From the NCBI RefSeq assembly GCF_030128825.1, contig NZ_CP119127.1, forward strand, positions 1,550,001-1,614,000: a DNA stretch of 64,000 nucleotides. Direction: 5' to 3'. The DNA comes from Sphingobium sp. WTD-1. GTDB lineage: Bacteria > Pseudomonadota > Alphaproteobacteria > Sphingomonadales > Sphingomonadaceae. Within the stretch, counting starts at the first letter, position 1, and each line of letters starts with the position of its first letter. This document shows positions 16,731 through 24,929 of the stretch, in pieces. The position numbers were made by a program, and so were the translations under genes. The notes beneath the pieces were generated by a model. That model was not told the origin of the DNA. It searched no databases and worked only from the letters and a program-made list of their open reading frames with translations.

Positions 16731-17339
16731 ATGAATAATCAAGACGACGGAGAGTTGATCGGCGATCCGGCGCTGATCAGACTCCTGAGCTCGCCGATGC
16801 GGCAGGAGCTTGTAGACACCCTGGCCGCGCTCGGCGGCGAGGCGACCGTAGCGACGTTGGCAAAAGAGCTGGGGCGTCCGGCAGACGGCCTTTATTATCA
16901 TTTGCGTGCGCTTGTGGCGGCCGGACTGATTTGCGAGGTGCCGGCGCATGAGAAGGGGGAACGCCGTTATCGCTTGGCGAGCCGCGGCGGCGGTCCAATT
17001 CGGCTTGCCTATGACCTGAATCCTGAAGGTAATGGTGCCGAAATCCGCAGTTTCGCCCGTGGGCTGCTACAAATAGCCGAGCGTGATTTTCACGAGGCTT
17101 TGAGCAACGTGGACGCGGTAGTTTCCGGCCCACGGCGCGAGCTTTGGGCTTCACGCAATAAGGGATGGCTCAGCAACGACGATCTGATCGAAGTTAACGC
17201 TCTGCTCGAACGCTTGAGTGAACTGACGAGCCAACCGAAGATGGATGGCAAGGAGCACCTAATCAGCTTGGTATTTTCGTTAGCTCCGATCAACCCACTT
17301 CCCAAGCGACGGGCTCCTGGATCTCCTAAGGCGAGATAG
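16731..17339 (+). CDS. ArsR-type winged-helix transcriptional regulator
   Basis: A 202-residue protein with an N-terminal winged helix-turn-helix (about residues 15-85: LLSSPMRQELVDTLAALGGEATVATLAKELGRPADGLYYHLRALVAAGLI...RRYRLAS). The helix-turn-helix core is ATLAKELGRPADGLYYHLRAL. The C-terminal 110 residues are helical with no recognised ligand domain and no obvious metal-binding cysteine cluster. Only 56 bp separate the peptidase's RBS-preferred start from the palindrome, so the regulator probably represses the divergent peptidase gene and itself. What it senses is unknown. Confidence 0.82.
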   Translation: MNNQDDGELIGDPALIRLLSSPMRQELVDTLAALGGEATVATLAKELGRPADGLYYHLRALVAAGLICEVPAHEKGERRYRLASRGGGPIRLAYDLNPEGNGAEIRSFARGLLQIAERDFHEALSNVDAVVSGPRRELWASRNKGWLSNDDLIEVNALLERLSELTSQPKMDGKEHLISLVFSLAPINPLPKRRAPGSPKAR

Positions 17340-17461
17340 CATTCTGATCATCAGATCTAAGCTGGTAAAATTTGATGCAGCAGTCGACCAATAGTTGCCG
17401 GCACACTGGTATTTCTGCTCTCCCGTTAGCGGAAGGCGTTGCATTGCGCTAAGTTGGCGGA

Positions 17462-17875
17462 ATGGGAACCAGATATAACATGCTTAGAGCGACAATTGAG
17501 CGTCTGGCGGCAATGCCCGACGCACAGGTGAGATATCTGGATAATATATTCACTGAAATGACAGGCGGTGAAAGCGCCGTAGCCTATGGTAACGATGAAC
17601 TCGTTTTGGAGTTTGATGATATATTCCCCGCTGCTGAGCATATGCTGGAATATAGAGAAATCACCCAAGCTGAGATCGATGCAATTCAACCGCTTGCTGA
17701 TATGCTGGATTTGTTCTGTCGTGAAGCGGACGATTTTTTCTGGCAGCGAGACGCCCTGTATTCCGATGATCGCTGGAAGAAACTTCGATATTGTGCTGGC
17801 AAGGCTCTTCATCATCTTCCTGATGAAAAGCGTGAGAGCGATTACACACGTGGATTAATGGGCGATACGGATTAA
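17462..17875 (+). CDS. Hypothetical acidic protein
   Basis: A 137-residue, strongly acidic, soluble protein (MGTRYNMLRATIERLAAMPDAQVRYLDNIF...). I recognise no family. Predicted helices are separated by FDDIFPAAEHMLEYREITQAEIDAIQPLADMLDLF, and the C-terminus is DEKRESDYTRGLMGDTD. Codon use and AT content (ATA, TTA, GAT) differ from flanking genes, which suggests transfer. Small acidic proteins like this are sometimes immunity or antitoxin factors, but no partner toxin is visible next to it. Confidence 0.6.
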   Translation: MGTRYNMLRATIERLAAMPDAQVRYLDNIFTEMTGGESAVAYGNDELVLEFDDIFPAAEHMLEYREITQAEIDAIQPLADMLDLFCREADDFFWQRDALYSDDRWKKLRYCAGKALHHLPDEKRESDYTRGLMGDTD

Positions 17876-18267
17876 TCCCCATGTCAGCTTTCGTGATTTG
17901 GTGCGCGAAACCGGACTATCCGCTCCCCACCCATTCCGGCCGCCCCGATAAAAGTCCTGTCCTACAGCCATGCGCCTGGTATAAACTTCCGGCCGGCTCC
18001 TTCCTATCGTCAACCCATTCTATTCCGGCCGTTTTTCCCGATCGGCCCAATATCCCTCATGGCGCACACGCGTAAACTTCCGCGCACCTTCAGCTAAGGC
18101 ATTGAAAAGACGTTGTTATGATTGGGGTGAAACGTCATCGGGCAGCCGCTATTGCGGCCTGATCGGTCAAGTTTCGCCTCTTGCGACCAAGTAATCCCGC
18201 TGTCTGGGCCTTTTCGCCCACCATGCACGCCCATCCGCTACCCCGAACGGCCCTGTCCCGGCTGGGG
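17876..18267. other. 392-base gap without a supported gene
   Basis: The first ATG frame (17881-18075) has no Shine-Dalgarno sequence and reads as low-complexity Pro/Ser peptide, so I do not call it. The phrase TAAACTTCCG occurs twice, near 17984 and 18073. The stretch is the right edge of the low-GC patch and the downstream region of the rarD-like gene. Confidence 0.5.
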
Positions 18268-19164
18268 TCAGGCCGTCGCCAGCCGGTTGCGGCGGGCGGC
18301 GGCATAGCTGTCGCTGGCGAAGAGGATGAGGCCCAGCCAGATCAGGCCGAAGCTCAGCATCTGCCCCTGGCTCAGCGTCTCGCCCAGCAGCACCACGCCG
18401 CACAGGAATTGCAGCGTCGGCGCCAGATATTGCAGCAGCCCCAGCGTCGCCAGCGGCAGGCGCTGGGCGGCGGTGGCGAACAGCACCAGCGGCACGGTGG
18501 TGACGCCGCCGGCCAGGATCAGCAGGCCAGTGGTCGGCACGTCCTGGCCAAAGCTGATGCCGCCATGGCCCGACAGCCAGATCAGGTAGCCGATCGCCGG
18601 CGCGACCAGCAGCAGCGTCTCGACCCCCAGACCGGTCATCGGCGCAACCGGGGTGAGCTTGCGGATCAGGCCATAGAGGGCGAAGCTGATCGCCAGCGCC
18701 AGGCTGATCCACAAGGTGGTGAGCGCGGCCGCAGCCAGGATGGCGACGCCGATCGCGGCGATCGCGATCGCCAGCATCTGTCCGCGCCGCAGCCTTTCCT
18801 TGAGTATGACCACGCCCAGGCCCACGCTGACCAGCGGGTTGAGGAAATAGCCCAGGCTGCAGGCGACGACATGGCCGTCATTGACCGCCCAGACATAGAC
18901 CAGCCAGTTGATCGCGATCATCACCGCCGATGCCGCCAGCGGCAGGACCAGCCGGGGCGTGCGCAAGGCGGTTATGAAGGCGGCCAGTCCCTTGCGCGCC
19001 GCCAGCAGCACCAGGATCAGGATGACCGACCAGATCACCCGCTGGGTCACGATCTCGATCGGGTCGACATGATGCAGCAGGCGGAAGAAGAGCGGCAGCA
19101 TCCCCCAGATGCTGTAGGTGCCGATCGCGGCGATGACGCCCTTGCGGGCTTCGCTTTCCGCCAT
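18268..19164 (-). CDS. rarD: EamA-family transporter RarD
   Basis: A 298-residue, ten-helix drug/metabolite transporter of the RarD type. It starts at ATG 19164 with the family phrase KGVIAAIGTYSIWGMLPLFFRLLHHVDPIEIVTQRVIWS. Other marks are SLGYFLNPLVSVGLGVVILKERL at the middle repeat and ATLGLLQYLAPTLQFLCGVVLLGE near the C-terminus. The substrate is unknown (originally linked to chloramphenicol sensitivity). It starts two bases after the end of a small membrane-protein gene on the same strand, so they are probably co-transcribed. Confidence 0.9.
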   Translation of the reverse strand: MAESEARKGVIAAIGTYSIWGMLPLFFRLLHHVDPIEIVTQRVIWSVILILVLLAARKGLAAFITALRTPRLVLPLAASAVMIAINWLVYVWAVNDGHVVACSLGYFLNPLVSVGLGVVILKERLRRGQMLAIAIAAIGVAILAAAALTTLWISLALAISFALYGLIRKLTPVAPMTGLGVETLLLVAPAIGYLIWLSGHGGISFGQDVPTTGLLILAGGVTTVPLVLFATAAQRLPLATLGLLQYLAPTLQFLCGVVLLGETLSQGQMLSFGLIWLGLILFASDSYAAARRNRLATA

Positions 19165-19166
19165 GG

Positions 19167-19388
19167 TCACAGGATGCCGCCGCCCAGGAACAGGCGCAGC
19201 GCGCCGAAGGCGGCGACGATCAGGCAGAAATTCTGCCCGCCCTTTTTCGACGACATCAGGCCGATGAAGGCGCCGAACAGCGCCATCGGCACCAGCAGCC
19301 AGTTGAGCGCGCCGAGCAGCGGAAACACCGCCGGGATCATCAGGACAAGGGTGACAAGACCGATCAGGGCTGACAGAAGGTTGAGCAT
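19167..19388 (-). CDS. Small integral membrane protein
   Basis: A 73-residue protein starting at ATG 19388. Two hydrophobic helices cover LSALIGLVTLVLMIPAVFPLLG and LNWLLVPMALFGAFIGLMS. A short basic loop (SSKKGG) follows, then a third hydrophobic stretch (FCLIVAAFGALRLFLGGGIL). No family recognised. Upstream of and tightly linked to rarD. Confidence 0.72.
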   Translation of the reverse strand: MLNLLSALIGLVTLVLMIPAVFPLLGALNWLLVPMALFGAFIGLMSSKKGGQNFCLIVAAFGALRLFLGGGIL

Positions 19389-19551
19389 AGTCCGACTGAT
19401 GGCGGCTTTGCTGTCCCGGAACAAGACAAGCGACCATGCCACCCGGCAGAAACTGGCCCTGCGATGGCGTAAGGGCGTCTATGCACACTGAATGCGAACG
19501 GAAAGTCCCGCTATCCGTTCTAGGTCGCCGGGTTATGAAGGAGCGAGGCGG

Positions 19552-20298
19552 ATGGCGATTTCCAGACAAGTTGGTGTGATGGCGTTGCTGCTGGCGCTCG
19601 CGGCCTGTGGCAAGGGCGGCAAGGACGGCAATCTTGCCGCGCTGGATGACCAGTTGACCAACAATGCCGCGGACCCGGCGGTCAAGGGTGCGCTGGCCGA
19701 TGATATCGTCGTCGATCCCAATCTGGTCGGCCAGTCGAACCGCAATGCCGTGCGCAGCGCCGATCGTGCCGCCAATGGCGCCCTGCCGGTGCTGAGCGGC
19801 GACGCCGGCAAGGCGCAGGCGGAAGCGGCCAAGCTGGTCGGCGGCAAGCTGCTGTCCGCGCCGGCACCGGTCAGCGGTCCGATCAAGAACAGTCCGATGA
19901 CGCTGGGCGGGCTGGCGCGCGAACAGGCGCAACTGGGCGGTGGCGGCAATGCCGGCTGCGCCAAGAAGCTGGTCTATGGCATGCAATGGGCCAGCCGCAT
20001 GCCCGATCCCTTCACCCTCTATCCCGGCGCGCAGCTGACCGAGGCGGCGGGTGCGGAAAAGGATGGCTGTACCCTGCGCGCGGCGAGCTTCGTGACGCCG
20101 GTGCCGAAGCAGGGTGTGATCGACTATTATTATACCCAGGCGCGCCGCGCCGGCTTCGATGCGGAACATCGCATCGTCGAGGGCGACAATGTGCTGGGCG
20201 GCACGCGCAAGGCCGATGGCAGCGCCTATTTCATCGTCTTCACCAATGCGCCGGGCGGCAAGACGGGCGTCGATATCATCGCCGACCACGGCCGGTAA
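19552..20298 (+). CDS. Putative lipoprotein
   Basis: A 248-residue protein starting at ATG 19552 with GAAGGAG ten bases upstream. The signal ends in a lipobox (LLLALAAC-GKGGKD), so the Cys is probably lipidated and the protein anchored to the envelope. After an Asn/Asp-rich linker, the C-terminal half (about 150-245) is a compact domain with a Cys pair (GCAKKL...DGCTLRAASF) and IDYYYTQARRAGFDAEHRI. I do not recognise the domain. It is followed by a good terminator at 20317. Confidence 0.75.
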   Translation: MAISRQVGVMALLLALAACGKGGKDGNLAALDDQLTNNAADPAVKGALADDIVVDPNLVGQSNRNAVRSADRAANGALPVLSGDAGKAQAEAAKLVGGKLLSAPAPVSGPIKNSPMTLGGLAREQAQLGGGGNAGCAKKLVYGMQWASRMPDPFTLYPGAQLTEAAGAEKDGCTLRAASFVTPVPKQGVIDYYYTQARRAGFDAEHRIVEGDNVLGGTRKADGSAYFIVFTNAPGGKTGVDIIADHGR

Positions 20299-20316
20299 AA
20301 GAGGCCGTAGGGGTAA

Positions 20317-20335
20317 GGGGGCTTCGCTCCCTTTT
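20317..20335 (+). terminator. Rho-independent terminator after the lipoprotein gene
   Basis: GGGGGC (20317-20322), three-base loop TTC, GCTCCC (20326-20331), then TTTT. The six-pair stem contains one G-T wobble. It is 18 bases past the stop codon. Confidence 0.65.
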
Positions 20336-20449
20336 GCTGAACTGGGGCGCTTTGTTTCCAAAACGGAAACGATCTGTCGTCCTTTTGCCGGCTACAAGCC
20401 CGACCCGTGCATCGCTACATCGCCTGCAACAACAGGTGGGATCAAGGCG

Positions 20450-20815
20450 ATGCAGCACTCCGTCTTCAACCGGGCCGATACGGCCAATGACAATGTCGGC
20501 GAACCCTTTGACGCGCAGGAGCGCCAGGTGCTCTGGCTGGCCGATAGCGATCCGGCGAGTTCGGTGCCTTCCGTCCGCGCGCCGCTCGGCCGCTTGCGCA
20601 GCTTCCTGCGCGGCCCGGAACCGACCTACACCCTGGCCAATCCGCGGCTGGAAACGCTGCGCCAGAGCGCGATCATCCTGCGCACCGGCCGGTCGCTGAC
20701 CGGCGAGGAACTGGACGCGTTCGATGCGGCCGGTTTCTCGCGCGAGCAACTCGGCCTGCTGCGCGTGCTCTACATGACCGGGGATGCCCGGCGGGCGGTG
20801 GTCCGTGCGGCCTGA
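20450..20815 (+). CDS. Hypothetical protein
   Basis: A 121-residue soluble protein starting at ATG 20450. Its middle has PLGRLRSFLRGPEPTYTLANPRLETLRQSAIILR, and the C-terminal part (TGEELDAFDAAGFSREQLGLLRVLY) is helical and probably globular. No family recognised. The downstream small membrane-protein gene may overlap its 3' end by 32 bp, which would suggest a two-gene unit. Confidence 0.6.
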   Translation: MQHSVFNRADTANDNVGEPFDAQERQVLWLADSDPASSVPSVRAPLGRLRSFLRGPEPTYTLANPRLETLRQSAIILRTGRSLTGEELDAFDAAGFSREQLGLLRVLYMTGDARRAVVRAA

Positions 20816-21056
20816 TCCTTCCGGCAGCGCATTGCGCCAGCAGCCGATGCAGGCGCTGGAGATGCTGCGCGCATTCCATCTGGCGCACCCGCGTGTCGTT
20901 ACGCGGCTGGCGCTGTTCTTCCTGATCCTGTTCGTGGAAATCGTCCTGTTCAGCGGCATCAACGGCATGGTCGATGACCTGCTGGTATCCTTCGTGGCGA
21001 CGGTGGCAGCGTCGCTCTTGTTCCTGCCGATGATGGTCAGCGGCCAGGCGCGGTGA
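20784..21056 (+). CDS. Small membrane protein
   Basis: A 90-residue protein (69 residues if the ATG at 20847 is used). Two hydrophobic helices are visible: VVTRLALFFLILFVEIVLFSGI and DDLLVSFVATVAASLLFLPMMV. No family recognised. The start is uncertain: 20784 has GGGG immediately upstream but overlaps the previous gene, and 20847 has no clear ribosome-binding site. It ends 87 bp before the LysR gene. Confidence 0.55.
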   Translation: MPGGRWSVRPDPSGSALRQQPMQALEMLRAFHLAHPRVVTRLALFFLILFVEIVLFSGINGMVDDLLVSFVATVAASLLFLPMMVSGQAR

Positions 21057-21142
21057 TCGCGGATGCCGCGCCTGGCTGGCGCCAGCCAGGCGGAGGGTGT
21101 AGCACCGGCCCGACGCGGCAGGAGAGCGGACGGGACGGCGCC

Positions 21143-22051
21143 ATGGATCTGGATGATTTGCGCAGCTTTGCCCAGGTCGTACGCCATGGCGGCTTCAGCG
21201 CGGCGGAGCGCGCCACCGGCGAACGCAAGGCGAAGCTCAGTCGCCGGGTCGCGCGGCTGGAACAGGTTCTGGGCGTCCGCCTGATAGAGCGATCGACCCG
21301 CAATTTGCGCGTGACCGATGTCGGCCGCGAAATCTATCGCCAGTGCGAGACGATCGCCGAGGGGATCGACGCCACCCAGGCGATCGCCGCGCGTGCCCGG
21401 TCGCAGATCAGCGGCAATCTGCGCATCGCCTGTCCGCCGGGGCTGGCCCGCTATCTGCGCACCGATGTCTTTGCCCGGTTCCTGCTGCTCTATCCCGACG
21501 TCCATCTGGAAATGCATATCAGCAGCCAGCGGATCGACTTGATCCAGGAACGGTTCGATGCCGCCTTTCGCGTGGATATCGACACCGTGCATGACCAGGC
21601 GCTGACGATGCATCAGCTGGGGCGTCTGGACCGCATTCTGGTGGCCGCGCCGGCGGTGGCGGCACAGGCCGCGGCAACGACGATCGCCAGCCTTGCCGAC
21701 CTGCCGACGCTGAGCGTGGGCGAGCATGTCGAACATGATGAATGGCTGTTGATGAACGGGCAGGGGCGACAGCATGTCGTGGCCCATCATCCCCGATTCT
21801 GCAGCAATGATTCGGCGACGGTGCGCGATGCGGCGGTGGCCGGGCTGGGCGTGGCGCTGCTGTCGTCAGCGGCCTGTTCGGTCGAGCTGCAACAGGGGCG
21901 GCTGGTGCATGTCCTGCCCGACTGGCGGACCAGCGAGGGCATTGTCCACGTCCTCTTCACCGCGCGCACCGGCATGTCGCCAACCTTGCGCGCGTTCATC
22001 GACTATGTCGCGGAAAGCTTTCCGTCGCTGACGGACGGCCCGCTGGCCTGA
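21143..22051 (+). CDS. LysR-family transcriptional regulator
   Basis: A 302-residue LysR protein. The winged helix-turn-helix covers about residues 1-60 (MDLDDLRSFAQVVRHGGFSAAERATGERKAKLSRRVARLEQVLGVRLIERSTRNLRVTD). The C-terminal two-lobed effector domain starts near residue 90 (GNLRIACPPGLARYLRTDVFARFLLLYPDVHLEMHIS). It looks like the CrgA/AphB-like LysR subgroup. The target is unknown; neighbours are small membrane proteins and a desaturase. Confidence 0.9.
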   Translation: MDLDDLRSFAQVVRHGGFSAAERATGERKAKLSRRVARLEQVLGVRLIERSTRNLRVTDVGREIYRQCETIAEGIDATQAIAARARSQISGNLRIACPPGLARYLRTDVFARFLLLYPDVHLEMHISSQRIDLIQERFDAAFRVDIDTVHDQALTMHQLGRLDRILVAAPAVAAQAAATTIASLADLPTLSVGEHVEHDEWLLMNGQGRQHVVAHHPRFCSNDSATVRDAAVAGLGVALLSSAACSVELQQGRLVHVLPDWRTSEGIVHVLFTARTGMSPTLRAFIDYVAESFPSLTDGPLA

Positions 22052-22058
22052 GCTAGGC

Positions 22059-22160
22059 TCAGCGCAAGCCGGCTTCCTTGGTCAGGCTGTACAGCCCGCC
22101 GACGATCAGCCCGAGCGCCAGCATGTGCGCCGAAAATTCGAAAACCATATCAACCATCAT
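22059..22160 (-). CDS. Possible 33-residue membrane miniprotein
   Basis: A short frame starting at ATG 22160 that encodes a 33-residue peptide: MMVDMVFEFSAHM, then a hydrophobic core LALGLIVGGLYSL, then TKEAGLR. GGGG lies five bases upstream of the start. The single predicted membrane helix with a basic C-terminal tail is typical of real small membrane proteins. It fits an otherwise empty 260-bp gap between lysR and the desaturase. There is no conservation evidence without a search. Confidence 0.4.
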   Translation of the reverse strand: MMVDMVFEFSAHMLALGLIVGGLYSLTKEAGLR

Positions 22161-22243
22161 CGATCCCCACCGATTGGAAGCGATCCTTCTGCGACCATGC
22201 GCCTAACAAGCCGTTAATGCTGATAGGGGTTAGGGGGCTTGGC

Positions 22244-22272
22244 TTGACGCTGTTCTGCGCCGATCATAGCAT
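22244..22272 (+). promoter_or_regulatory. Possible sigma-70-type promoter for the desaturase gene
   Basis: TTGACG at 22244-22249 and TAGCAT at 22267-22272 are separated by 17 bases. They match consensus at five of six and four of six positions. The -10 end is 40 bp before the ATG. Confidence 0.35.
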
Positions 22273-22311
22273 TCCGTCCCACGCAGGCATGGTGTTGGGA
22301 GGCATGTTGCC

Positions 22312-23331
22312 ATGGAGGATATCGCCCAGGAACGTGGCCCCGGCTATCGTTACTCGCGGCGTGCCACCCTGCCGCTGATCCGGCAATTGTCGGTCGTCCC
22401 CAACTGGCGCAACGCTTGTCTTCTGATCCTGCAATGGACCGTCATCATCGCCGCCTGCGTGATCGCGATCCGGGCCGATCACTGGCCCATCTATCTGATC
22501 GCCGGCTTCGTCATCGGCACGCGTATCCAGGTGCTGGCGGTGATGATGCATGAGGCCTGCCACGGGATGCTGTTCAGCAATCGCCGGATCAATGACCTGA
22601 TCGGCGACCTGTTCGTAGCTTATCCCTTTGCGCTCAGCGTCGATCTCTATCGCGCCGCCCATATGGTGCACCACCGCCATACCAATACGATGCGCGATTA
22701 TGATTATCGCGCCGCGCGCAAGGATAGCGACCAGGATTTTCCGAAGGACGGGCGTGCCATGCTCATTCTGCTCCTGCGCAGCCTGACCGGCGTCAATTAT
22801 TATCGCGTGGCGCGCCCGGCGCGGGTCTGGTCGCCGCTGGCCAATTTCCACAATCCGATGCGCTTCGGCTTCGACTTCCGGCTGGCGCTGCGCGTCCGCT
22901 ATGTCGTCTGGGCGCTGCTGGTCTATGGGATCATCCTGTGGTCGCCCTGGCGCTGGCAGATATTAGGGTTGTTCCTGATCCCGCAATTTCTGTGGATGAA
23001 CGTCTTCAACCGCATTCGGGCGATGGCGGAGCATAATGGCGTCACTGATGAAACAGAGATACGCGGCACCCGCACGGTCATCCCGACCCTGATCGACCGC
23101 ATCCTGATCGGGCCGCTCAATGTCAGCTATCATCTGGAACATCATCTGTTCCCGTCGGTGCCCTGGCATAATCTGCGCCGCTTGCACCGGCATCTGATGG
23201 CGTCCGACCCGCTCTATGCGCGGGATGCCCATGTCACGCGCAGTTATTGGGGCATGATTCGGGAATTGATGCCGCCGCCGGGGGCTGGCGATCCCAATCG
23301 GCGGGCCGTGCCGGCCGAGGCCAATCCCTAG
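22312..23331 (+). CDS. Membrane fatty acid desaturase
   Basis: A 339-residue di-iron membrane desaturase/hydroxylase. All three histidine boxes are present: HEACH (about residue 83), HHRHTN (about residue 121) and HLEHHLFPS (about residue 277). Four or more hydrophobic helices lie between. Such enzymes introduce double bonds or hydroxyls into acyl chains, sphingolipid chains or carotenoids at the cytoplasmic membrane. Which one cannot be told here. The spacing of the first box (HEACHGMLF) is that of the acyl-lipid type. Confidence 0.88.
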   Translation: MEDIAQERGPGYRYSRRATLPLIRQLSVVPNWRNACLLILQWTVIIAACVIAIRADHWPIYLIAGFVIGTRIQVLAVMMHEACHGMLFSNRRINDLIGDLFVAYPFALSVDLYRAAHMVHHRHTNTMRDYDYRAARKDSDQDFPKDGRAMLILLLRSLTGVNYYRVARPARVWSPLANFHNPMRFGFDFRLALRVRYVVWALLVYGIILWSPWRWQILGLFLIPQFLWMNVFNRIRAMAEHNGVTDETEIRGTRTVIPTLIDRILIGPLNVSYHLEHHLFPSVPWHNLRRLHRHLMASDPLYARDAHVTRSYWGMIRELMPPPGAGDPNRRAVPAEANP

Positions 23332-23346
23332 GCTGGAAGGCGCGGA

Positions 23347-23820
23347 TCAGGGAATGACCAGTTCCATGCCCGCCTTCACCCGGTTGAGCGCCAGATAGCT
23401 GTGATAGCTGGCGACCGATTCATTTTCCGCGAACAGGCGGCGGGTGATCGCTTCGTAACTGCGCATGTCGGGCGCGACGATCAGCATGATGAAGCTGCGG
23501 CCGCCGGTGACATAATAGCATTGCTGCACTTCGGGCGCGTCGCGGAACAATTGCTTGGCCTTGTCGACGCGCGCCGCCTTTTCATCGACCAGATTGACCT
23601 CGACGATCGATGTGACGCCCAGGCCCACCTGATCGGGATCGACGATTGCGACATTGCGGACGATCACGCCGCTGCGCTCCATCGCGGCAATGCGGCGCTG
23701 CACGGCGGCGGTCGACAGGTTGACCGCCTCGGCAATCGCGCGCTGGGGCATGCGGGTGTCGCGCTGGATCAGGCGCAGGATCGCCCGGTCGAAATGGTCG
23801 ATCTTGGTGGTCTGGCTCAT
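23347..23820 (-). CDS. Lrp/AsnC-family transcriptional regulator
   Basis: A 157-residue regulator starting at ATG 23820 (MSQTTKIDHFDRAILRLIQRD). The N-terminal helix-turn-helix (PQRAIAEAVNLSTAAVQRRIAAMERSGVI) is followed by the RAM ligand-binding ferredoxin-like domain (SIVEVNLVDEKAARVDKAKQLFRDAPEVQQCYYVTGGRSFIMLIVAPD). It is divergent from the EamA transporter gene with a 102-bp shared region. It probably controls that exporter in response to an amino acid, a common arrangement. Confidence 0.92.
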   Translation of the reverse strand: MSQTTKIDHFDRAILRLIQRDTRMPQRAIAEAVNLSTAAVQRRIAAMERSGVIVRNVAIVDPDQVGLGVTSIVEVNLVDEKAARVDKAKQLFRDAPEVQQCYYVTGGRSFIMLIVAPDMRSYEAITRRLFAENESVASYHSYLALNRVKAGMELVIP

Positions 23821-23922
23821 GAAATGAGTAATTGTTGCATTTGACCGGCCAATCAAGAGCGCCTTTCTCGCATCGATGATGATATTTCCCTTCACCTGAA
23901 TTTCGACAGGCGGAATGCGAGC

Positions 23923-24885
23923 ATGAATCAGTCACGGGCATCCGGCGCGATCCTGGCCGGCATCTTTTGCGGCATGGGGGCGGGGGCGCTCTGGGGCCTG
24001 GTCTTCCTGGCGCCCGAGATCGTGCCCGGCTTCAGCCCACTCGAACAGGCGATCGGCCGCTATCTGGCCTACGGCCTGATGTCCGTGCTGCTGGTCGCGC
24101 CGCGCTGGCGGGCGATCCGGCCGCTGCTGACGCCGCGTATCTTGTGGGCACTGGCCTGGCTCGCGCTGGCGGGGAACCTCTTTTATTATGTGCTGCTGGT
24201 GAGCGCGGTGCAGATGGGGGGCATTGCCATGACCTCGCTGGTGGTCGGCTTCCTGCCGGTGGCGGTGACCATCGTCGGCAGCCGGCAGGCGGGCGCGGTG
24301 CCGCTGCGGCACCTGGCGCCGTCGCTGCTGCTCTGCGTCGCGGGTGCCCTGTGCATCGGCTGGCAGGCGATCGTCATGCCGGGCGGGGGCGCGGTGGCGA
24401 CGCGGATCATCGGCTTTGCCTGCGCGGTTGGGGCACTGATTTCCTGGACCGCCTTTGCGATCGGCAATGCTCATTGGCTGCGGCGGATGGACGGGATCAC
24501 GTCGCAGGACTGGAATTTCCTGATCGGCCTTGCCACTGGCGCGCAGGCCCTGCTGTTCCTGCCTCTCGTGCCTTGGCTCGGCAGCGGCACGCATGATGCG
24601 GCCGAATGGACCCGCTTTGCGGCTGTCGTGATCGCTGTCGCCCTGTTCGCCTCGATCGTCGGCAATGCGCTGTGGAATCGCATGACCCGGTTGCTGCCGT
24701 TGACCATGGTCGGGCAGATGATCCTGTTCGAAACCGGCTTTGCCCTCCTCTATGGTTTCATCTGGGAAGCGCGGCTGCCGACGCCGCTGGAGGGCACGGC
24801 GTTCATTCTCGTGATCCTCTCGGTGCTGAGCTGCATCGCTGCCCATCGCCGTCCCGTCCCGGCGGAGGCCAGCATCGCTGCCTGA
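23923..24885 (+). CDS. EamA/DMT-family transporter
   Basis: A 320-residue inner-membrane protein with ten hydrophobic helices. It opens with GAILAGIFCGMGAGALWGLVFLAPEIVPGFSPLEQAIGRYLAYGL, the first EamA repeat. The second repeat begins near residue 160 (FACAVGALISWTAFAIGNAHWL). Amino-acid or metabolite export is suggested by its divergence from an Lrp-type regulator. The substrate is unknown. Confidence 0.87.
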   Translation: MNQSRASGAILAGIFCGMGAGALWGLVFLAPEIVPGFSPLEQAIGRYLAYGLMSVLLVAPRWRAIRPLLTPRILWALAWLALAGNLFYYVLLVSAVQMGGIAMTSLVVGFLPVAVTIVGSRQAGAVPLRHLAPSLLLCVAGALCIGWQAIVMPGGGAVATRIIGFACAVGALISWTAFAIGNAHWLRRMDGITSQDWNFLIGLATGAQALLFLPLVPWLGSGTHDAAEWTRFAAVVIAVALFASIVGNALWNRMTRLLPLTMVGQMILFETGFALLYGFIWEARLPTPLEGTAFILVILSVLSCIAAHRRPVPAEASIAA

Positions 24886-24929
24886 ATGCGTCCTTTCCCC
24901 TTTGGCGGAATCGCGATAGGGCGACAATC

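Noticed and set aside
17462..17875. Acidic 137-residue protein as antitoxin or immunity protein
   Set aside because: No toxin gene is next to it, and the regulator-peptidase pair upstream is separately explained. Function left open.
17881..18075. 64-codon frame in the gap after the acidic hypothetical gene
   Set aside because: No ribosome-binding site and low-complexity Pro/Ser-rich product.
24886..24929. Fluoride riboswitch in front of crcB
   Set aside because: The 44-base gap lacks the conserved GGxGATG...CGCC core and pseudoknot partner that I would expect.
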